Part shown: positions 26,201 through 36,689 of the stretch, piece after piece
How positions within the stretch are numbered: the stretch's first letter is position 1
Layout: the number at the start of each line of letters is the position of its first letter
Assembly (NCBI GenBank): GCA_009741485.1
Contig: CM019214.1
Coordinates: forward strand, 22,838,267 to 22,902,266
Source of the DNA: Malurus cyaneus samueli
Taxonomy: Eukaryota; Chordata; Aves; Passeriformes; Maluridae
DNA length: 64,000 nucleotides
Reading direction: 5' to 3'
Made by a program: the position numbers and the translations under genes
The notes under the pieces: generated by a model
Seen by the model: only the letters and a program-made list of their open reading frames with translations
Told to the model about the DNA's origin: nothing
Database searches by the model: none

Positions 26201-29200
26201 GTTATCGTGGTGAGAAAAAGAGGTAAAGCACACTGACCTAATGAATTCAGCAAAGTTGGTGGAATTCAGACAGTTCAGCTGAAGAGTAAGAACACGTCCT
26301 CTAAAAGTTTCATGTGGCATTTCAGTACCATATTTGACTGGACTCCAGACTCCTCGATGATTTCTGCATGGCTGCTGGGTAACAGAGGGAGCATTAAAGT
26401 GATAAAATCTCTGTGAGGCTCTTCCTTTCTAAGCAGGATTTTAATCAGAAAACGTTTGCATGATTTTTGCCTTTTCTATCTTGTAATTCAGAGAGGGTGC
26501 ATGAGTGTTTGTTTATTTTACAGCCAGTTTTAAAAGCATCAGAAGATGCCACAAAAAGTTTTAAAAAGTATGCTGTACTAGAAAGCCATTGAATATTCTG
26601 GAACTGAGAGACATTTTTGCAGGAGTTCCTAGGAACCCACAAACTTACGAGATAGTATTTATTTTGCCTTGCTTTGCCCCCACATGGTTTTTGTTTTCAA
26701 TACTTCTGAGCCAAATCGGGAGGAGAAAACATGCAAATTATTAATCAATGGTTTCTGTTATGCCCACAGTAAATATGAATAAAATAATTTGGTACCTATC
26801 AGGGCAATGCATCACAATCCACTCACAGATACTTCTAATGTTTGGGATGACCCCAGTAATGTCAGCAAAGAACCAGGAACAAATTGCAAGAATCTGCCTG
26901 CAGAAGTGAAAAATTGGTATCACAGGCATGGTGTCTAGAGGTGTGTTAGTGGGTTTGAAGAACAGAGAGTCAGTGGGTGACTTCAAAGCAAAGGGCTAGA
27001 AACCAGATATCACAGAAGAAAATGACACAGAGAAATAAAACATCCAATTCTGGAGCAAGTTACAGACATAAAATTATCAGAAACAAAAGACACACAATCT
27101 CATTCCAAGTAGGATATACTTTTGGAGATGCCAGTTTCTACTTAAGAACAGATTGATCACCACAGTAAAAGCCATACAAAAGAAGGAAATAATTTCTTAT
27201 TTGGTAAAAGGCACTGTTTTGTGACAAAAAGTGAAAACAGACTAAAATGTTCATCTGTAGCATATCTAGATGTGAAAAACACTTTCTACACATGTATGAG
27301 GCAAGGTGTTCTTCTAGGAGCAGGACATCAGGAGGGGAGTATTTTCAGAAAAATTATACAGCAGCCACATTTTTAAGTACTGAAGATTAAGATCTAGGGA
27401 AGAGAAAAGAGCTTATGAAAAATGTTAAATAAAAATTGGTGTTGCTTTGGAGGGCTGCAGTAATGCAAAAAGGCTTGAGTGTTTCCGTGCAATCCAGAGG
27501 GGGAAGATTGCTGAGAACCTTGAGGTTTTGAAGGAGACTCTTTTGAAAGATTTTTCTCAAAAAAATATCAGTATTTATTTATTATAATACCAGTACTGTC
27601 CATAATGCTGACACCGAGGGTGTTTCTACATCTGCATTTTAGTTCAAATTAGAACTGCACTTGGATAGTAAATCTTGTGACTGACTGTTCAACATGCTAA
27701 GGTTCATGCAGACCATGTGAAATGGACTTTGTGGATTTTAGGAGTAACTTTAGGATGCATTTTGAAAGCAGACCTAAGACAATTGAGCCAGTAATGAATA
27801 TCCATACCAGAGAACCAAATAACAGCAAAGAAAGCCTTGATTGGCAATTCTTTGCATATTTTCACCTGTGTTGCCCTCAGATTTTTCATCAGTTCCCTGC
27901 TGTCTTCCTTTCACTTAATGACCTTTGTCTTGGCTGCCAAAATAAACTGGGTCAGGTTTTGCTGGATTGTTCACGTTCTCCTGAAGCACTCATCAAACAG
28001 GCACATTGATCCTTCAGCTCAGCTGCTTCTGCCCAATCCATTTATAACCTTGCTTCAAACCCCAGGCTGTGGAATACAAACCCAACATGTGAAACTCTTA
28101 CATGTTTAGAAAAGTGATCTGCAGCCTGATGGTATAATTTTAACAGACAGTTGGTATAATTTTAACAGACAGATGGTATAATTTTAACAGTTCGTGTTGT
28201 GTTAGGCCACCCACCACCATCCTGTGTGATTTTGAATTATTTAAACATAACACAATACAAAGCATTAGCATTTTCTAAACACTCAGCTTTCATGCTTGCA
28301 ATTGCTTTTGGCCAGAAATAAGGATTCCCTCACAGAAACCATAACTTGGTTAGATATGTAATGAACTCTTCTTAGGGATATCTGGGATCCATGGTGATCC
28401 CACCAATGGATTCCTATTCTCTGCTACACAAAGGACAGCAAGCATTGCCCCATGGACCACAGGGTTGAGTTTAACCATAGTAGCAATATGAAAAATGTTA
28501 TCAAATATCAAAGGAATGTACACAGACCACTTTTGAGGGGTATTTTATAACTTCAGCTAGAAAGTAGGTTGAGGTTACAACTACATTTTCCTAGTAGGAA
28601 AGATTTGTTAATCCTGGTGCTCTGCCTTAAACAACATGGTCTGCCAACTTTTCCTTATGTGCATAGTTTCAGTGAAGCAATATTATTAGGTCTCATAAAT
28701 ATCTGGATATTTGATAGTTTTGCTAAAGCCTCAGACCACAGTTACATAACCACAAGGATTTCAACTTTGAACCTAATTTGGTTTCTCAAGATACACTGAA
28801 GCAATACTCAAACTTTTGTTTCAGCAAGCCAAAACAAAAAAAATAAGTTCAATTGATTTTATAATCATGATTCTACTCAGGAATTCCATTTGAGAAATCC
28901 CATTCATAACGTCTTAGTAATTCAAAATAGCCTGTTAAAGCTGATAAAATGATTCATGAGAGAAAAATGGATGATTTACTTTTATTTCTCTGTTTATTCT
29001 ACTCCATGAAAAACCTATAAAAAAAAACTTGATCTGAAACTATTTGGCAAGATAAATGGAACTTCAATTAACTGAAAAAAAAAAGTGTGTGGGGGGGGAA
29101 CATAGCCAGGTTTGTTATTCTAGCAATATTTCAGTCTCAATGTTCTGAGTTATTTTTTACTCTATCTAACCTGTCAGTTTTATAAAGTCACACCCAGTCT

Positions 29201-30529
29201 GTGCTTCCCCACTGGGCTGAGGTTTCTGCATTGTTGCTGAGCTTGCCAGCACTGTGATGCTCAGGGGGAACAAATGAAGATGTAACCTGGGGATCCAAAT
29301 AAAACAGAAATCTGCTGCCATTCTCCATACAGCAATCTCTAAATGCAGCAGCAAATTAGCAAAGGCTGGAAAGTTCAACTGTGTACCCATGATAAATTCA
29401 AGTTAAGTCCAGAGCCCATCTAGTTTAATCCCTGCCTTTTTTCATTCTTTTGCCGCCTGCTGAACTGTTACATTTTGGTAATTCAAATAAAAAGGACAAA
29501 CTGTCAAAGCTTAAAGCTCCAAAGCACTGAATTACAGGACAGTCAATTAATATTCAACTTTTATAACAATGAAAATAAAGGTATCAACTGATACCTTGAA
29601 CTTCACAATTTTTAAAACATAGTATGGCTGAACACTATTAAATAACTGTGTTTTTCTCTGTCAGAGGCACCATGATATTGGACAACCATATGGAAAGTGT
29701 TACATATAAGAGGATCACCAATGGCAGAATTATTTTTGTTATAGGCTAATGCAGTCAAGCAATGAAAGATTTGTGTGTCATTATGTAGAGAAATAATATG
29801 AGGGGAAAAAATGCCTAAATCTTTTTGGCAGTAGACCTGAAATAAAGAAAATCACATCAAAAGCCAGGAAGCTTCACTTATAAATTCCTCTCTGAAAACC
29901 ACACAGTGATCTCCTATTACATTCATTCATAAAGCTGTTGGAAATGGCAATCCCTGATGCACACATGGACTGTGTAGGTATCAATTAAAATAATCCAGGT
30001 GAGAAACAAAGGCTCATCTGGGGGGCATTATGGATTAGCTACTTGGTGTTGAGTTCTTCACATGGGACTTGCAGCACTTTCAGAGCTCAAGGCTTAATTT
30101 GAAAATCTAACCCCTTTCTTTGCATGGGAAAGGACACTCAAAGTGTGGGAAAGAAAGGGGCAAATCTAGTTCTGTTCTTCCATAGCCTTCTAGTCTTTCT
30201 CCCACCCCACCCCTCCATCCCTTTGAGTATCAGTGCTACTGCCTGAGAGGAGGAAAGCATATTAAAATTAAACCATGGCAGAGCCAGAGCTGTGTCAGGG
30301 ACTGTGCTTTGTGTACCTTCAGTGTGCTCTGGAGACTGAATCTCCTCCTCTGCATGGAAGCTCCAGGGTCCGTGAATCTATGGAGCTGTTCCACAGCAAC
30401 TTTCAGAGAAAAGCAGCAAATGAGACAAGAAGGAAAAACCTAAGCAAATACAGAGTTGGTGGATTTCCCAGTACTTTGAAAGATATACCATGAGGAGACT
30501 GAAGTGCATGAGGAGACTTATTGCCTGGC
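26201..30529. other. Intergenic DNA, no gene recognised
   Basis: AT-rich sequence with no exon or RNA gene that I can support. Open frames stay below 100 codons and look random. It contains the triplicated 22-mer at 28.1 kb listed separately. Confidence 0.6.
28131..28190. repeat. Triplicated 22-mer
   Basis: Units at 28131, 28153 and 28175 each begin GGTATAATTTTAACAG; the first two continue ACAG(T/A)T and the third stops after the core. One base differs between the first two copies, so the duplication is young. Confidence 0.93.
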
Positions 30530-30755
30530 CAAATCGAGTTCTCTCAGCCTTTCCTCACATGGCAGCTTCCAATTCCTTTGATCATCTCTGTGGCCTTCCT
30601 CTGGACTCTCTTCAGGCTGTCCAAGTATAGCAGGGGCCAAAACTGAACAAAGTGTTCCAGCTATGGCTTGACAAGTGCTGAATAAAGACAATTACTTCTT
30701 CATCTTTGTAGATGGTGATGCTCTTGTTGATGAACCCAGCATGTCAGGCAACAAA
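30530..30755 (-). mobile_element. CR1 LINE fragment, antisense
   Basis: Reverse complement of the CR1 region just inside the 3' end: CTCAGCCTTTCCTCACATGG, TTTGATCATCTCTGTGGCC, TCCTCTGGACTCTCTTCAGG, GGGGCCAAAACTGAACAAAG, and GTGCTGAATAAAGACAATTAC. The extreme 3' tail is missing. Both limits are approximate. Confidence 0.88.
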
Positions 30756-32100
30756 GGAAATGAGAAGGGATGAGCAGGACCCACCCACACAGAAATTCTG
30801 AGCTGTTATGTCCATTCACCTCAGCTGGGAAAAGGCATTTTCAGTGGGTAAAGCAGTCTCATCACGGGGCCTCACTTTGGTCCAGAGATGACAAATTGGA
30901 ACACAAAACACAGGTAAGACCCAAGACTAGGGGCAGCATTTACTGAAACAATAGCAAGAACTGTGTTCAGTCTAGCAATAGGATTAATAATTGCCATCCC
31001 ACTAATTTCCCATTTTGCATTCTAGATATCAAGAAAATATATGAACAACAGCAGCCATGAGGTGTGCTTTGGGATCAGGATTGCATGGAGTACAAAAATG
31101 TTTTCCTGAAAGCTGAGGGACATTCCTGGAAGACATGTTATATATGATCCTAGAAGTCACAGGACGCTCTTATATCACCTTGGTATGAAAGAGCTCCTAT
31201 GTGAGCTCAGAGCAATATTCGGAGGATTGTCCAGAAACTGCCCATTAGCTTTCACTCAGGAGACAGCCATGACCACTGCCTTAATAAACACTGCCCTAAT
31301 AAATCACGGGGAATGGGGAGACCCAGGGCCAGTCCCGTTCCAGCAGGCACTGTGAAATACTACTTAGGAGGGACCACCAGGGCTGACAGACCTATCTACA
31401 AGTCACTCTGTAAAAAATAAAGATTTTTGAGGAAATAATGATAGCTCATAACAGACTGCATGTATCACAATTCTGGCAAACATGGCATCAAATTATACAT
31501 TCAAATCTATTTGTTGGAATAAATGTGCATAATAAAAAACATGAGCCTTTGAATAAGTTTTAAGTAATTAGAATGCTTTGCACATGGTTCTGATTTAACT
31601 AAAATCAAAAGACTACTCCTCCCATACAGGAAGACAAGCCTAATGAAGGGAGTTGAAGAGTCTCAAGGTACTGCTGCATTTCAGAAAGACAGCAGAACAG
31701 CTGCAAACCAACAATGGCTTTTGTGTTCAGCATCCAGAAAAAAAGAAGGCTTTACAATCCTGTGCAACACACAGTCAGTATAACACAAGTTTGTTTCTTT
31801 TAAATAGATTAAATTTTATTTAGATGTCATTTGAATCCTGGGCTACATTTGTCACCTTTTGGTACCTCTGACTTTGCATGGCTCCTCTCTACAAGGTGAC
31901 TTCAACGTACTTTGGAGGAACATCTGCACTTTCAAAAGTCTGAAGAAATCAGCAGTAGATGACAATAAACCGGCACACGGTAAAGAAGTTTTTCCTAATA
32001 TCCAAGTACTTCCCTTAGCAGCTTGGGAAAAGTTTGTTCAGGGATAGTCCCGCAAAGAAAGGCAAAGCCTGGAAAGCTTTCGGTGCAAATGCTGTTTCCC
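30756..32100. other. Upstream flank of the CpG island
   Basis: Ordinary AT-rich sequence changing to GC-rich near 32.1 kb. No exon or repeat family is recognised. Confidence 0.5.
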
Positions 32101-32398
32101 GGTGATGGAAACCCATGGCAGCGATGGCACGGGAGACAGCGGGTGCCTGCGGAGGCAGAGCCCGCGGGACACGCCGGCTGTGCCACGGGTAAAGCTGCAC
32201 CAGAGGCGGGGGCTCGTACCGCCCGCCGGGGTGACACGGCTTTCCCCGGGGGAGCATCACCGTGGCTCCGTGCCCGGCTCCGGGACACCCTGCCCTGCTC
32301 CGGCCGGGACCACCCGCCGCTCTCCGCCCCGGTGTCTGCCCGCCCCGGCCGGAGGAGCGGGGGAGCGCGGCCGGAGGGGGCTCCGCCCCATCCCGCCC

Positions 32399-32490
32399 GG
32401 TTATACCGCCCCGCTCGGTTATACCGCCCCGTCCGCCCCCTCTACCGCCCGCTCGTTATACCGCCCCGTCCGCCCGGCTATACGCCCGTC
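32399..32490. repeat. Minisatellite in the CpG island, about 18-bp unit
   Basis: Two tandem copies of GGTTATACCGCCCCG(CTC/TCC) at 32399 and 32417 are followed by degenerate copies (CTCTACCGCCCGCTC, GTTATACCGCCCCGTCC at 32455, GGCTATACGCCCGTCC). It lies about 130-220 bp before the ATG at 32624, so in the promoter or 5'UTR. Confidence 0.9.
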
Positions 32491-32520
32491 CCGCCGCCCG
32501 CCCGCGCTCCAGCGCTGCGA

Positions 32521-32580
32521 GGGACGGCCGGAGGGACAGCCCGAGGGACAGCCAGACGGACAACCAGACGGACAGCCAGC
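32521..32580. repeat. Five tandem 12-bp units before the presumed start
   Basis: Units: GGGACGGCCGGA, GGGACAGCCCGA, GGGACAGCCAGA, CGGACAACCAGA, CGGACAGCCAGC. They end 43 bp before the ATG at 32624. The period is a multiple of three, so copy-number change would not alter frame if the tract were ever translated. Confidence 0.93.
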
Positions 32581-32623
32581 CAGCGCCGGGTCGGGGCCCG
32601 GCGCCTGCCCGTCCTCGCCCGGG

Positions 32624-32686
32624 ATGGTGCCGGCGCCGGGAGCGCCCTGCTCGCAGCGCTGCTCGCCGCGGGCTCGCCGCGGGCAG
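32624..32686 (+). CDS. EGFL6: EGFL6 exon 1, tentative
   Basis: Proposed first coding segment from an ATG at 32624 to a strong donor (GGGCAG followed by GTGAGC at 32687). EGFL6 is secreted, so exon 1 should encode a signal peptide. The overlapping frame one base ahead does read as one (GSALLAALLAAGSPRA), but that frame has no nearby ATG. The ATG frame itself gives an Arg/Cys-rich non-signal peptide. Exon 2 needs two bases carried over from exon 1, whereas the ATG frame leaves none and the leader-like frame leaves one. Either small indels in this GC-rich tract disturb the frame or the true exon 1 is elsewhere. A phase-compatible alternative (ATG 32115, donor GTAAAG at 32189) has no hydrophobic leader. 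Confidence 0.35.
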
Positions 32687-33539
32687 GTGAGCGGGACACG
32701 GGCGGGGAGGCGGGCGGGGGGCCCGGGCACCGCTCTCCGCTCCCAGCGGGTCCCGGGGTGCTGCAGCTCCCCGGCGGCCCCCCGGGTGTCGGGCTCTCCC
32801 CGCTGTGTGCGGGCTGTACGCGGGTCCCTCCCGCTCCCGTGGCCGCGGTGCTCGCCCGCGTGGTCGGTCCCGGGGCCGTGGTGCTGAACGGCGCCAGCCC
32901 GGTTCAGCGCTCCAGCCGGAGTGTGAGCCGCTTCCCCGAGGTGCTCGGACCAGAGCTGGGCACTCGTGCTCTGGGAAAAGCGGCAGCTTCAGTGGCGGTC
33001 CAAATGGGGGAAACAGCTGCACCACCTGTGGAAAGGCGTGAGCGGCTCCAGTTCTTGGTCTGCCAGCATAAACGGGCAACCAGTCATCACAGATGTTGGA
33101 TTCTATGAGCAGCTATGCTCTGGAAACAGAACGAGATTTTTGAGAGAGGATCAATAAAACCAGTTACTCCAGACCACGCTATTCCAATGTTCCCTCTCCC
33201 AGTTCTCCAGCAACAAAGTCCTGCAGCAAGGGAATAGCTCGTAAAGGGAGAATTAACTGCAATACGAAGATGTTGTGTGGTTTATTTCTTTAGTATCAGA
33301 TTTGTGAATGGAAACGTTTGTCATCAAGTGGCAGCGTGCTGTTCCAGCATATGCGAGGGTGTTGAGTGGCCAGCTCCTCTAGAACTGGAAATTCACGAAC
33401 TCCGGACTGGCTCTTACGTCTTAGAGAAAACACATTTGTTTTTCTATACCACCTCACACCATTGTCTAGGGCAGGGGAAAAGGAGAGGGCAGGGAAAAGG
33501 GGTTCAAGAAAATGTGGCAGAGAGAACCCTTTTAGTCTA

Positions 33540-33812
33540 CTGTTGAGGTATTTTTGTGTGAAATATTTCTTTTCTTCTACCTTCTGTCATTAACATTATT
33601 GCTGTTACTGTTCATTCCTTATCTCATTGCTGCTTCTAGTAAATTGTTCTTATTTCAACCCATGATTTTTGCCTATTGTGCTTCCAATTTTCAACTCCAT
33701 CCTGCTGCAAGGGGAAGGGGGAAATGAGGGTTCGAGAGAGGGAGGCATGTGGTTGTGGGGAATCTCGGTGGGGGCAGTGAACTGGGGAATACCGTTCCTA
33801 AACCACAGCGGC
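33540..33812 (+). mobile_element. Endogenous retrovirus LTR remnant
   Basis: Layout resembles the 3' half of avian ERVL-type LTRs: TTGTTCTTATTTCAACCCATG, then a TTTTTGCCTATTGTGCTTCC block, a GGGGAAGGGGGAAATGAGGG purine stretch, ATGTGGTTGTGGGG, and the terminal TAAACCACAG. No internal viral genes adjoin it, so it is a solo or fragmentary LTR. The 5' boundary and target-site duplication were not identified. Confidence 0.6.
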
Positions 33813-34529
33813 ATTACATGTTACAGGAGCAGTGAAACTCAGTCCCACATCGTGTAAAATAGTGCCAACAATCATGTGAGAGCTAATGAAGCCTGCTCTT
33901 TCTTTCTGTCACCTCAACTCAGGGGGCTCTGGGTTCTTGTGGTTACTGTTCACCTTCACTGTACTTTGCTAAATGTCACATAGTGCTGACAGCAATACCA
34001 CAGCCACATAAAATCAATTACTTCTCTCCTGCCTGGGTACCCTGGATTGCTAAGTAGCCACTTGTTACCTTTAGCACCAGTGCTGCCTCTCAGAGGACAG
34101 AGCTCTTCAGACACCTCTCTTCCACTGACCTGTCCTGTGATCCGACCTGCACAGTGAGTCTTCTCCTGCCTTTCTTCTTCAACCACATATTTTGGCTGCA
34201 GGTTCTCCAAGGCCAGGACATTTTTGCATACTGGGAAGATAGTGACAAGCCCAGCCATCTCACTCAGGCCTTTCGGTGGTCCCTTTGAACTCCTACAGGA
34301 ATATCAGACAAGGAGAGATCAGAATTGCCATGTACCTCCAGTCTGCATCACTTCTCCCCCAATATCCAGGAGGGTTCATGTGACATTCTTCCAGAATGGG
34401 TTTGCCTGCCTGAAAGAATCTCCTCTTTCTAAATTTCTTTATCAAAAAATGCTGGATTCCTGACAGAAATAGCCAGACAATGAGTGTTGATTTTTCATGT
34501 GTCAGAGGGACTAGCCTTGCAAAACTGGG

Positions 34530-34565
34530 TTTCCCCCCAGTTTTCCCCCCCAGTTTTTCCCCCAG
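34530..34565 (+). repeat. Three C-run/CAG units
   Basis: TTTCCCCCCAG, TTTTCCCCCCCAG and TTTTTCCCCCAG in tandem. Each looks like a pyrimidine-tract acceptor site. The other strand carries three G runs of five to seven, with a fourth short GGG nearby on the + strand, so quadruplex formation is possible. Confidence 0.85.
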
Positions 34566-36154
34566 TCTGGTTGATGTTCTCCTCTGTCAAAGGTTAAGTT
34601 ATATCCTCATGTGTGGAAGTCAGAACAAGGGAAAGACCTTGTCCAGGGCAATATCTACAGAGTTCAGCTATGTTAATTTAATTTGCAGCTTTATGGAACA
34701 TGTTCCAGTTTAAAGGAAGGTTTGTACTGAAATCCTGAGAGATGTTGTATACTTTATAGATATGTTGTTTTCTGATTTTGAAGAAAATTATTAAATAAAC
34801 ATTACTGAATGAGTTTTTCCTGTGAAAATGAGCATCCTTTGGAAAGGAATGCAATCCTCTTCCTCCAGCTTTAGGCATTTTAACATTCTGGGGAAGTCAG
34901 CACTATCCATATGCACGCAAGGGGATTTTCTGGGATGTAAGCAGAATGTACATTTGCTATCCAGGTGAATTCAAGACCTGCAAGCAGATCATACATTCTT
35001 TAACTTGTATACTTGCAAGTGAAGTAAGCCAGCAGCATTTGAATAACAAAATAGAAAAAAGCTATTTTTTTGTTTATAGATGCAGAGGTGCTGGTTGTCA
35101 CAGACACTCACAGAGGAGTTACAGCTGTTCAATGCACCTTTGCACCTGAAGATGTACTCCTGTAAACTGCATCACGGTGTTGATGGCAAAGGTTGTGTGG
35201 CTTCAGAACAATTTATTCCAACAATGAAGCTTTTTTACTTGCCAGGTGACATGAAGACCATCTCTTTGTTCAGAGTATTTCAGATACATGAGTTTATGCA
35301 TTTCCTCTGAGTTCCCTTCTCTTTCCAATGGTTCAGCTACTAAAGCAAACTTTGGAGTAACACCTTGTATCTTTAAGTGTATGTGTGTATTTGTTCTACT
35401 AGTTGGCCTCAGTGATGTTTGCAGTTTTAATGTGCAATTTAATGTGTTTTAATGTGAGTGCAACCGTTGCAGATAGGCACAGGAAGATACGTGTAAAGCA
35501 TTCCTGTAGTGTGATAAAGTGATACCTTTTTTGTGCCTCAGACTAAAATATGCAAAAACTCATGCCTAATGACTTTTTTCACCTTTTTTTTCCCCACCAT
35601 GAGATATTTGTTACAATGTGTTGCCAAATCACTTCCCCAAAGTTACAGTACCCCAAATTACTTCCTATAAAGCCCTCACTAAGAAGGTACTTTCTGTCAA
35701 AAACAACACTTTGGACTCTTTGAAGGAAGTGCATGTTAAGTTATGGCTTGGATAAAGTAATGGGGGCAGAGGATTTTGGATAAAGGAAAGAATTTCATAC
35801 AGGGGACAAGCATGTGGTAATGGACAACAAAAAGTGACAGCAAGCAGAGGAAGAAGTAAAGCTGCAGCACTCATAGCAGCACAGAGGAGGTCTAGAAGGT
35901 TTACACAGTTGTGGATTTCCATCAGATTTATAATTTTGGCAACCAACATGGCAGGTTTTCCAACTCTTGCAGCCTTGTAAAATGACTTTGAACCCCCTGG
36001 ATTTATTGGCAGGTGAAATTAACATAAATTTCTATGGTCAGGGAGTCTTTTGGAACCAGAGTGCTTGGGATCCTTTACACTCGTGCAATCACTCTGGATG
36101 AATGCAGGGGCTATGAGCCTGCAAGTCACTTGCTTTTATGGGGCTGACTGATGT

Positions 36155-36349
36155 TCAGAATATGCTTTTTTGTCGGGTTAGTCTTTCATCATCCGAGGCA
36201 ATAGCACTGTCTGCTATGGCATCATATATTCGATCCAATTGTTCATGTGACACAAACTGAGGCAGCCCCATTGACTTCAGATTGATATTTAAAGATCTCA
36301 TTCTAGCAGGGACCCGGCTGCATTTTTTACCTTTTGCCATGTTTCTCAT
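36155..36349 (-). CDS. Unrecognised antisense open frame of 64 codons
   Basis: Runs from ATG at 36349 (a second ATG four codons in, AACATGG, has a good context with A at -3 and G at +4) to TGA at 36155. The product starts basic (MAKGKKCSRVPARMRS), then reads LNINLKSMGLPQFVSHEQLD and ends acidic, then basic (SDDERLTRQKS). The composition is even and hydrophilic, with CpG-containing codons kept (TCG, CGA, CCG), unlike the Phe/Leu/Ser-rich chance frames around it. I do not recognise the family. No polyA tail or retroposon signature is obvious beside it. It could be a small gene, an exon of an antisense transcript, a retrocopy fragment or chance. Confidence 0.3.
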   Translation of the reverse strand: MRNMAKGKKCSRVPARMRSLNINLKSMGLPQFVSHEQLDRIYDAIADSAIASDDERLTRQKSIF

Positions 36350-36579
36350 TAGAATAAATTAATGTTGCACTGTTAATTTATTGCAGGTGAAGCATTCCCA
36401 CTGTCTCTGCTCCTCTGAACAAACGAAATTTGCATTCCTGTCTAGGAGCACTGCCCTGTGTTTGGTGAAATCAAAATGCCTGACAGTGGATAAAATAGAA
36501 GGGAAATGTACCGAGGGGGTACAGAGGAATGGACTGGTGCATTTCCTGATGGAGCTGCTGTTTGTCCTTCCTTCCACAG

Positions 36580-36689
36580 CTCGAGATCTCATGGGCAGCC
36601 GGTGGCTGTGAGCCAGCCCGGGGTGTGTCGCTATGGCTCCAGGTTGGATTGCTGTCCCGGCTGGAGAAAGAACAAGGGCCACTGTGAAG
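36580..36689 (+). CDS. EGFL6: EGFL6 exon 2
   Basis: Acceptor TTCCTTCCACAG, donor GTAACG. It begins with the last base of a split codon (intron 1 phase 2) and encodes SRSHG...[17 protein letters not shown]...CE, the start of the first, non-calcium EGF-like module. It aligns with the human segment around QPGVCHYG. Confidence 0.95.

Larger units (their letters stand above)
32120..33020 (+). promoter_or_regulatory. EGFL6: CpG island, probable EGFL6 promoter and first exon
   Basis: A sharp island of very high GC and CpG density in an otherwise AT-rich window, the only one present. It contains GC-box-like runs (GGCGGGGAGGCGGGCGGGG at about 32702-32720). It lies 3.5 kb upstream of EGFL6 exon 2 on the coding strand, where the 5' end of the gene should be. 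Overlapping open frames on both strands across the island are the usual consequence of few stop codons in GC-rich DNA and are not called as genes. No convincing TATA box is seen at a fixed distance from the presumed start. Confidence 0.8.
32687..36579 (+). other. EGFL6: EGFL6 intron 1 (presumed)
   Basis: From the GTGAGC donor to the TTTGTCCTTCCTTCCACAG acceptor. It contains the rest of the CpG island, an LTR remnant at about 33.5-33.8 kb, a C-rich triplicate at 34.53 kb and an antisense open frame at 36.2-36.3 kb. Its 5' limit depends on the unresolved exon 1. Confidence 0.5.

Noticed and set aside
32115..32188. ATG 32115 to a GTAAAG donor as exon 1
   Set aside because: Phase fits exon 2, but the 25-codon Arg/Gly-rich peptide is no secretion signal; kept only as a fallback.
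32023..33108. Long overlapping open frames on both strands of the CpG island (up to 361 codons)
   Set aside because: GC-rich DNA has few stops; the Arg/Pro/Gly/Ala-rich translations and minisatellite-coded repeats are typical artefacts.
36506..36579. Read-through start (ATG 36506) in frame with exon 2 as an alternative first exon
   Set aside because: It would translate through a textbook polypyrimidine tract and acceptor and gives no signal peptide; exon 2 starting at 36580 is better supported.
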